This document shows positions 58,960 through 64,000 of a stretch of 64,000 nucleotides of DNA, piece after piece (positions within the stretch are counted from its first letter, which is position 1; each line of letters begins with the position of its first letter). Origin of the DNA: Aplidium turbinatum (taxonomy: Eukaryota > Chordata > Ascidiacea > Aplousobranchia > Polyclinidae). The stretch is taken from the NCBI GenBank assembly GCA_918807975.1, contig OU964918.1:22862477-22926476 (forward strand), given 5' to 3'. The position numbers were made by a program, and so were the translations under genes. Under the pieces are notes generated by a model. That model was not told the DNA's origin, did no database searches, and saw nothing but the letters and a program-made list of their open reading frames with translations.

Positions 58960-59690
58960 CGCTAAAAAACTATCTAAACTCTTTAAGTGCAAATTTGATA
59001 TCGACATTGTTCCTCTGTACAAAACCTTTAAAATCAGTAAATATTTTTCGCTGAAATCTCCCGTTCCGCAGTCTTTTCGTTCCAACATTGTCTACAAATT
59101 CACTTGTTCGTGCGACACGAACATGACATACATAGGTATGTCCACAAGACACTTGGTAACAAGAGCAATGGAACACCTAAATTTAACAGACATCAATAAA
59201 CACAGTACAATGAAAGACCACATTTATGCCTGCAGTATTTGTTCCAACATCAAATTTACATTAGATTCATTCAAGATAATTCGCAACTGTCAATCAGAGT
59301 TTGAAACTAAAATTCATGAGGCACTCCAAATAAAGCAGCACAACCCCAGGCTCAACAAACAATTATTCGCTGGAGGGGCATCTTTTTTGTTGAATTTGTA
59401 TTAGCTTACGTTTATTTTATGTTATGTTGTCCGCTCACTATCTTGTCTCATGACCACACTCCCGCATAATTATGACAGATTGCTACCACCTTTTGTGTTT
59501 GTTCGTCAGTTGTTGCTTGTACGCAGGTCAGTGCAGTTTTATTGAATTTCAGTCATTTATTATTAACATTTCACGAATAATTGTTTTGTTTACATGAATT
59601 AAGATATTTTCCTGAAGAGGGCAGAAAGTTTTGCCGAAAACGTTTGAAATTATGTATCTATTTCATTTCTGTATTAATTTTGAATTATGC
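58960..59690 (+). mobile_element. Penelope-like element, 3' part with GIY-YIG
   Basis: Forward coding from about 58970 to 59404 ends in a GIY-YIG module, followed by a 3' tail with 'cctgaagagggcagaaagtt' and 'ttgccgaaaacgttt' (about 59610-59650), characteristic of Penelope-like elements. The reverse transcriptase is missing; the sequence before 58960 is unrelated G-rich repeat. Confidence 0.75.
58970..59404 (+). pseudogene. Penelope GIY-YIG endonuclease, C-terminal part of pol
   Basis: The peptide runs 'FKISKYFSLKSPVPQSFRSNIVYKFTCSC', then 'MTYIGMSTRHLVTRAMEH', then 'H.YAC..C', then 'SEFETKIHEALQIKQHNPRLNKQL'. The V-Y-x-F-x-C-x-C lead-in, Y-I-G core, R-x3-R-x2-E-H and terminal E-A-x-x-I-K-x-x-x-P-x-L-N are the standard Penelope order. 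The open frame from about 58990 reaches a natural stop at 59402. The N-terminal reverse transcriptase is absent, so this is a 5'-truncated copy. Confidence 0.85.
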
Positions 59691-59756
59691 AATTCAATGT
59701 TATTAAGTTGTTATTGATTGTCTGTCTATAACTCTCGATTATTTAAGCAACTGTAG

Positions 59757-60122
59757 ACTGACGTGGATGTAGACCTTCAAGTAGGCCTACTTCTGTTTTA
59801 TGCAAATGCTCGATGGCTTTCAAGAGGAAACGTAACCAAGCGAGTGTTTGAACTCAGAGACGAACTTAAATTACTTTTTGAACTTCAAAGGAAATTAGAA
59901 TTTGTTTCATTGCTGAAAGATGGATTAGATGCCTTGCTTATTTGGCTGATATGTTTGTTACGGACAATTTTCATATCAAACGTCATATAAAACCGTTCAG
60001 GTCTACTGAATCTTGGCGTCTGACGTAATGGACTATTGCTGAAAATGAGCAGATTGCAAAATCGTTTGCAAGACCTGTAAAACATTTGCAGCATAACATT
60101 ACATCATCGTTAAATTGGGATG
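59757..60122 (+). pseudogene. hAT transposase fragment (SCAND3/ZBED5-like)
   Basis: The peptide 'LLLFYANARWLSRGNVTKRVFELRDELKLLFELQRK' matches the highly conserved hAT block 'LLyhteVRWLSRGkvLkRvfELrdEl..F'. Downstream of 59990 the sequence is still part of the same unit but frame-broken. At about 60122 it changes abruptly into LINE sequence. The same downstream part (59950-60122) reappears inverted at 62860-62901 and 63878-64000. The N- and C-terminal transposase regions are not present here; they may continue beyond the right window edge in the inverted copy. Confidence 0.8.
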
Positions 60123-60904
60123 GACGACAAATGGCTCCTCGTGCCCCATCCTGTGAGTACCATCTGCTTTCAACCAGATGAAAAACGAAATTTGTCAACA
60201 AAGAGCCTCCACTCGGACGGCACAGCTGCAAGGGGCAATTGATAAGTTCAGACGCCCCACCATTCTGCAGCTCAACATAGAAGGCTACACAACAAGCAAG
60301 ACCAAAGTTGTGGAGCAGCTTGCCCATACCAACCGGGCACTCGTCATCCTCCTCCAGGAGACTCACTGCACTTCTGCAGATAGGCTAGCTATTCCCAACT
60401 ACACGCTAGCCGGGTCTACCTTAAGCAGGAAGCACGGCATTGCCACGTTTGTGCATGAGAGCCTGAAGTGGACGTTTGTCGACCAATCTCCAACTGATGC
60501 CGAGATTGAGTGGGTGTGCATATGTATCTCAGACTGCAACATCGTCAACATCTACAAGCCCCCACCCTCGCGAATGTTGCCATCATCCCTTCCAACGTTC
60601 TCCTCCCCCAGTCTCTACGCTGGCGACTTCAACTGCCAGCACATCGACTGGGGCTACAACAACACAAGCAGCGACGGATAATTGCTGGCTGACTGGGCCT
60701 CTACAAACCATCTTGCCCTCCTATTCAATCCAAAGGAACCAGCCAGTTTCCACTCCGGCCGCTGGGAAACAGGGACAAACCCTGACTTGGCCTTCGCGAG
60801 TGTCGACAGCTCTCTTCCAGACAGACGTGTGCTTGAGAAGTTTCCGCGGTCCCAACACCGGGCGTTCCTCATCATCGCCCCAAAACTTGTGGCTCCTGTC
60901 CCGA
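59950..60904. repeat. Left arm of a large inverted duplication
   Basis: This segment, covering the hAT flank, the LINE junction and the LINE endonuclease, is repeated in reverse orientation at 62262-64000. The arms are nearly identical apart from a short deletion and a 976-bp insertion in the right arm. The spacer is 60905-62261. Confidence 0.88.
60122..60904 (+). pseudogene. LINE copy C endonuclease, forward arm
   Basis: The forward frame from 60178 encodes 'RPTILQLNIEGYTTSK', 'VILLQETHCTSADRL', 'HGIATFVHESL', 'YAGDFNCQHIDWG' and, after a stop near 60679, 'TNPDLAFASVDS'. This is the AP-type endonuclease of the same LINE subfamily as copy A. It ends abruptly at 60904, where the sequence joins reverse-transcriptase sequence running in the opposite direction. 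Confidence 0.85.
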
Positions 60905-62268
60905 GATGGTTTGCATGTCCTGGCTCAAGGTGTCTTCTAGATTTTCCCACGACTTTGTGGAGTGGAGAATTGCCAGATCGTCCGCATAAGCGTATTTTGC
61001 GGAGACCGTGGTTGGCAGGTCGTGGGTGTAGATGTTGAAAAGAAGTGGAGCCAGGACGATCCCTGTGGGACGCCGTTTTTCAGGCGTCTCAGTCTGCTTC
61101 GCCGTGGATTGCCGGTGGTGAGGGTGAAGCTTCGATTCCTGACAAGTTCCATAATCATATGGACCATATGTCGGTCAGGAAGCAGGCGAAGCAGCTTGTA
61201 AGTAAGGCCGTGATGCTATACAGTATCGTAGGCAGCTGTGAGATCTAGAAAGACAGCGCCGGCCTTCTTTTTTGCCTCAAAGCAGTCCTCGATGTCTTGG
61301 GTCAACAGTGTGACCTGATCTACGGTGGATTTTCCGCGCCGAAACCCAGCTTGCTCTTTTGGAAGGAGCGGATCGATGATTAGGTTGACGCGGGCATAGA
61401 TCAGCCTTTCGAGGATTTTGAAAGGAACGCAGAGGAGAGATATCGGACGATAACTCTTTGGGTCCTCTGGTGGCTTGTGAGGCTTAGGTATCGCAACTAC
61501 TAGCGCTCTTCTCCAGATTTTTGGAATTGTAAGGTGGTGCAGGCAGGAAGGGAGGAATCTACGTAACCAGGACTTGAGGGCGGGGCCAGCATGGAGCACA
61601 AGCTCAGGGCAGATCTTATTCGGCCCTGGAGACTTGTGTGGTTTCACTAGGCCGAGGGCGGTGGCGAATTCCTCTGGAATGAAATCTCCAGAGATTGTTT
61701 CTTCTTGTGGTGTTACCACTCACCACAGGGCAGACTTCCTTAGCGACAAGGCTGGATGTCTCGCGGTCCTTTGTCTTGTAGACCCCGTTCTGCAGTAGCT
61801 GGGAAGCGACGGCATTTGCAGAAACGGGGCACTGGCGAGGGGAGTTTGCTGAGCACCCAGTGAGGTTGTTGATGATGCTCCATGTTTTGCGGCTTGAGTG
61901 TGAGAAGTCGATGGTTTGGACGGCTTCATTCCATCGCTCAAGCTTCTTTGCGTCCAGCCGCTCAAGTAGTCTGGTGGCGGCGGTGTTAGAAGCAGTACCC
62001 GGGGTGGCGTTTAGGTAGGAGCGATAGAGAGCTTCACACTCAGAGTCCCAGCATGGTGTATAGCTGGTTCGATGGCCACGTGGTATTGTGGCCTTTGCCG
62101 CAATTATTATAGCATTGCAGAAGTCCTGGTATGCCTCGTCTACGTTGCATGTTTCAGGTGGTGGTAACTTTGCAGTAGACTCATTGGTCAAGAGGCTGTA
62201 TTGATTCCAATCGGCTTTTTTGAAGTTCCATTGCTTCACCGGTGAATTCGGGACAGGAGGCACAAAAC
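60903..62268 (-). pseudogene. LINE copy C linker and partial reverse transcriptase
   Basis: The minus-strand sequence is almost identical to 50051-51420 of copy A. It contains the linker region ('NQYSLLTNESTAKLPPPETC' and on) and reverse-transcriptase blocks to 'NGVPQGS'. It stops at 60903, before the thumb and C-terminal region. It shares with copy A the stop after 'AAYDTV' and the frameshift after 'VPQGS'. These shared defects suggest DNA-level duplication, or copying of a dead master by borrowed machinery, rather than two independent decays. Confidence 0.85.
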
Positions 62269-62870
62269 TTCTCAAGCACACGTCTGTCTGGAAGAGAGCT
62301 GTCGACACTCGCGAAGGCCAAGTCAAGGTTTGTCCCTGTTCCCCAGCGGCCGGAGTGGAAACTGGCTGGTTCCTTTGGATTGAATAGGAGGGCAAGATGG
62401 CTTGTAGAGGCCCAGTCAGCCAGCAATTATCCGTCGCTGCTTGTGTTGTTGTAGCCCCAGTCGTGCATGCCCCAGTCGGCATCAGTTGGAGATTGGTCGA
62501 CAAACGTCCACCAGGCTCTCATGCACAAACGTGGCAATGCCGTGCTTCCTGCTTAAGGTAGACCCGGCTAGCGTGTAGTTGGGAATAGCTAGCCTATCTG
62601 CAGAAGTGCAGTGAGTCTCCTGGAGGAGGATGACGAGTGCCCGGTTGGTATGGGCAAGCTGCTCCACAACTTTGGTCTTGCTTGTTGTGTAGCCTTCTAT
62701 GTTGAGCTGCAGAATGGTGGGGTGTCTGAACTTATCAATTGCCCCTTGCAGCTGTGCCGTCCGAGTGGAGGCTCTTTGTTGACAAATTTCGTTTTTCATC
62801 TGGTTGAAAGCAGATGGTACTCACAGGATGGGGCACGAGGAGCCATTTGTCGTCCATCCCAATTTAACGA
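62262..62870 (-). pseudogene. LINE copy C endonuclease, reverse arm
   Basis: The minus-strand sequence mirrors 60122-60904: 'RPTILQLNIEGYTTSK' equivalents, 'VILLQETHC' and 'HGIATFVHESL'. A deletion removes the 'GDFNCQH' region (near 62470-62500), and another short deletion lies near 62268. On this strand the endonuclease runs directly into the linker and reverse transcriptase (62268 down to 60903), the natural LINE order. The reverse strand is therefore the original element and the forward arm is the added inverted copy. Confidence 0.8.
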
Positions 62871-62901
62871 TGATGTAATGTTATGCTGCAAATGTTTTAC
62901 A

Positions 62902-63877
62902 TAGGCCTACCACATTTTCATCACCCAAAAAGAGGACATGTTTAGTAAGCAAGTAAAATGCCAGTGGATTTTTACGTTTAAACAATTTTTACATCTTCTT
63001 AGATGATTATAGGCCTATGTAGCAAAAGTGACAAATAAAAAACATAACATATTTACATTTATTTGTCAGATTCAGTCAATGAACATTTTGCTCTACATTT
63101 GATTTTCTCCACAGAAAACATGCGTTTTTTATTTGCGTTTTGAGCCATAGCTTATTGCAGATGAAGAATTTCTCGATCTTTAACAATTCTTTAAGAAAAA
63201 TCTATAGTTCTTCAATTTTTGAGCTATTCTGTCCATTATCTAATGTAGCCTACCATCATTTAAAAAAAGCTAATGCAAGCTAGCTATCAGGTTTAAGACG
63301 CCTTTGCACTAGCTTTGGTATAGATCGAACAGTTTAACATCATCCATGCCAACATTTTTCTCTGACAGATACTTCCACACACCGCTGAAAAGCGTTATCC
63401 TATTCTTTGGTGTAAGACAGCATAAGCAATAAGCATCCAGTCAAAGGATGTGAACTCGGAAAATAAAATTAGTGGTCCATTCATCCAAATAGGCAACACA
63501 AGAGTCGAACAATAGAGTCGAACATCTGACATGGTCTTCGAGTAACACTGCCTTCGTTTGCCACAGAAATACATGTATCCATCATATCCACAGCAAGCAA
63601 TGAATTGTCAACTTCAAAGTCAATAGGTAAACACTTTTCTTAAACACGGATAGCCTACTTCTGCCACAGCTCACAAAAAACATACTTTTCCTTTTTGGTA
63701 TCGTTGCTTAGCCTTATTTAGCTTTCACCAAGGTCACATAAAAATAAAACCTTGTTGAAAATGATAGCAATGCAAAAAAGAGGACATTTGAGCATTTTCA
63801 AGTGTCCTCGGAGGACAATTCATTTTTTATAAAAAAAGAGGACAAATCCTCCTAAAAGAGGACATATGGTAGCCCTA
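62902..63877. mobile_element. hAT-like non-autonomous element (976 bp) in the right arm
   Basis: The left end is TAGGCCTACCACATTTTCAT; the right end, reverse complemented, is TAGGGCTACCATATGTCCTC. The 8 bases gttttaca flank both (62894-62901 and 63878-63885). The left arm of the inverted duplication shows the uninterrupted site (tgtaaaac at about 60076-60083). Near the right end 'gaggaca' words are repeated in both orientations. It is non-coding. Confidence 0.9.
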
Positions 63878-64000
63878 GTTTTACAGGTCTTGCAAACGAT
63901 TTTGCAATCTGGTCATTTTCAGCAATAGTCCATTACGTCAGACGCCAAGATTCAGTAGACCTGAACGGTTTTATATGACGTTTAATATGAAAATTGTCCG

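Larger units (their letters stand above)
62262..64000. repeat. Right arm of the large inverted duplication (runs to window end)
   Basis: It mirrors 59950-60904 and continues into the hAT flank: 63886-64000 is the reverse complement of about 59962-60075. The arm is interrupted by the 976-bp element at 62902-63877, absent from the left arm. The true end lies beyond the window. Confidence 0.88.

Overview
This is an animal (metazoan) genomic window made almost entirely of transposable elements. No intact host gene is recognised. The families present (BEL/Pao and Gypsy LTR elements, Penelope-like GIY-YIG elements, APE-type LINEs, tRNA-derived SINEs, many hAT elements, piggyBac-like, Tigger/pogo and mariner-like MITEs) and the AT-rich base composition point to an animal, most likely an aquatic invertebrate or fish. 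The species cannot be fixed from the sequence. The only hints of host-type or domesticated coding sequence are two THAP-like pieces: a 51-codon exon with a splice donor (25180-25332, +) and a frame-broken THAP domain (39886-40262, -).

Layout. 1-1438: end of a minus-strand hAT element with a small inverted-repeat element inside it. 1439-2338 plus 12350-12503: a repeat split by a 10-kb hAT-type element (2339-12341, perfect 8-bp target duplication). That element has no recognisable transposase and carries a 37-bp minisatellite, a Penelope-type tail and two 3.2-kb piggyBac-like elements in TTAA sites. An unsplit relative of the host repeat lies at 13097-14320 and serves as an empty-site control. 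14480-14786: solo Gypsy LTR. 16147-32711: a locus bounded by related inverted ends and TTAA, possibly one THAP/Kolobok-like transposon of about 4.6 kb inflated by a BEL/Pao element (16687-24612), a 2.7-kb hAT (26919-29583, itself holding a TA-flanked MITE) and a 1.3-kb hAT-like element (31376-32698).

33.2-34.9 kb: a Tigger/pogo transposase copy split by a 439-bp hAT MITE. 37.3-38.8 kb: SINEs, one of them inside a 973-bp hAT-like element. 39.36-39.47 kb: a 42-bp-arm perfect hairpin. 40283-41179: another hAT-like element 20 bp upstream of the THAP relic. 41.6-48.0 kb: a minus-strand BEL/Pao fossil into which a Gypsy fossil (45184-47853) has jumped. 49.0-51.5 kb: a minus-strand LINE. 53.7-57.9 kb: a GIY-YIG (Penelope-like) element split by a second LINE and followed by a SINE with 13-bp target duplications. 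58.9-59.7 kb: a Penelope GIY-YIG tail. 59.76 kb to the window end: a large inverted duplication of a hAT/LINE junction, one arm carrying a later 976-bp hAT-like insertion.

The elements do not form a pathway. What connects them is stratigraphy: target duplications and paralogous empty sites inside this one window let the order of many insertions be read directly. The most unusual objects are the 10-kb hAT carrier, the possible THAP/TTAA transposon, and the large palindrome near the right end.
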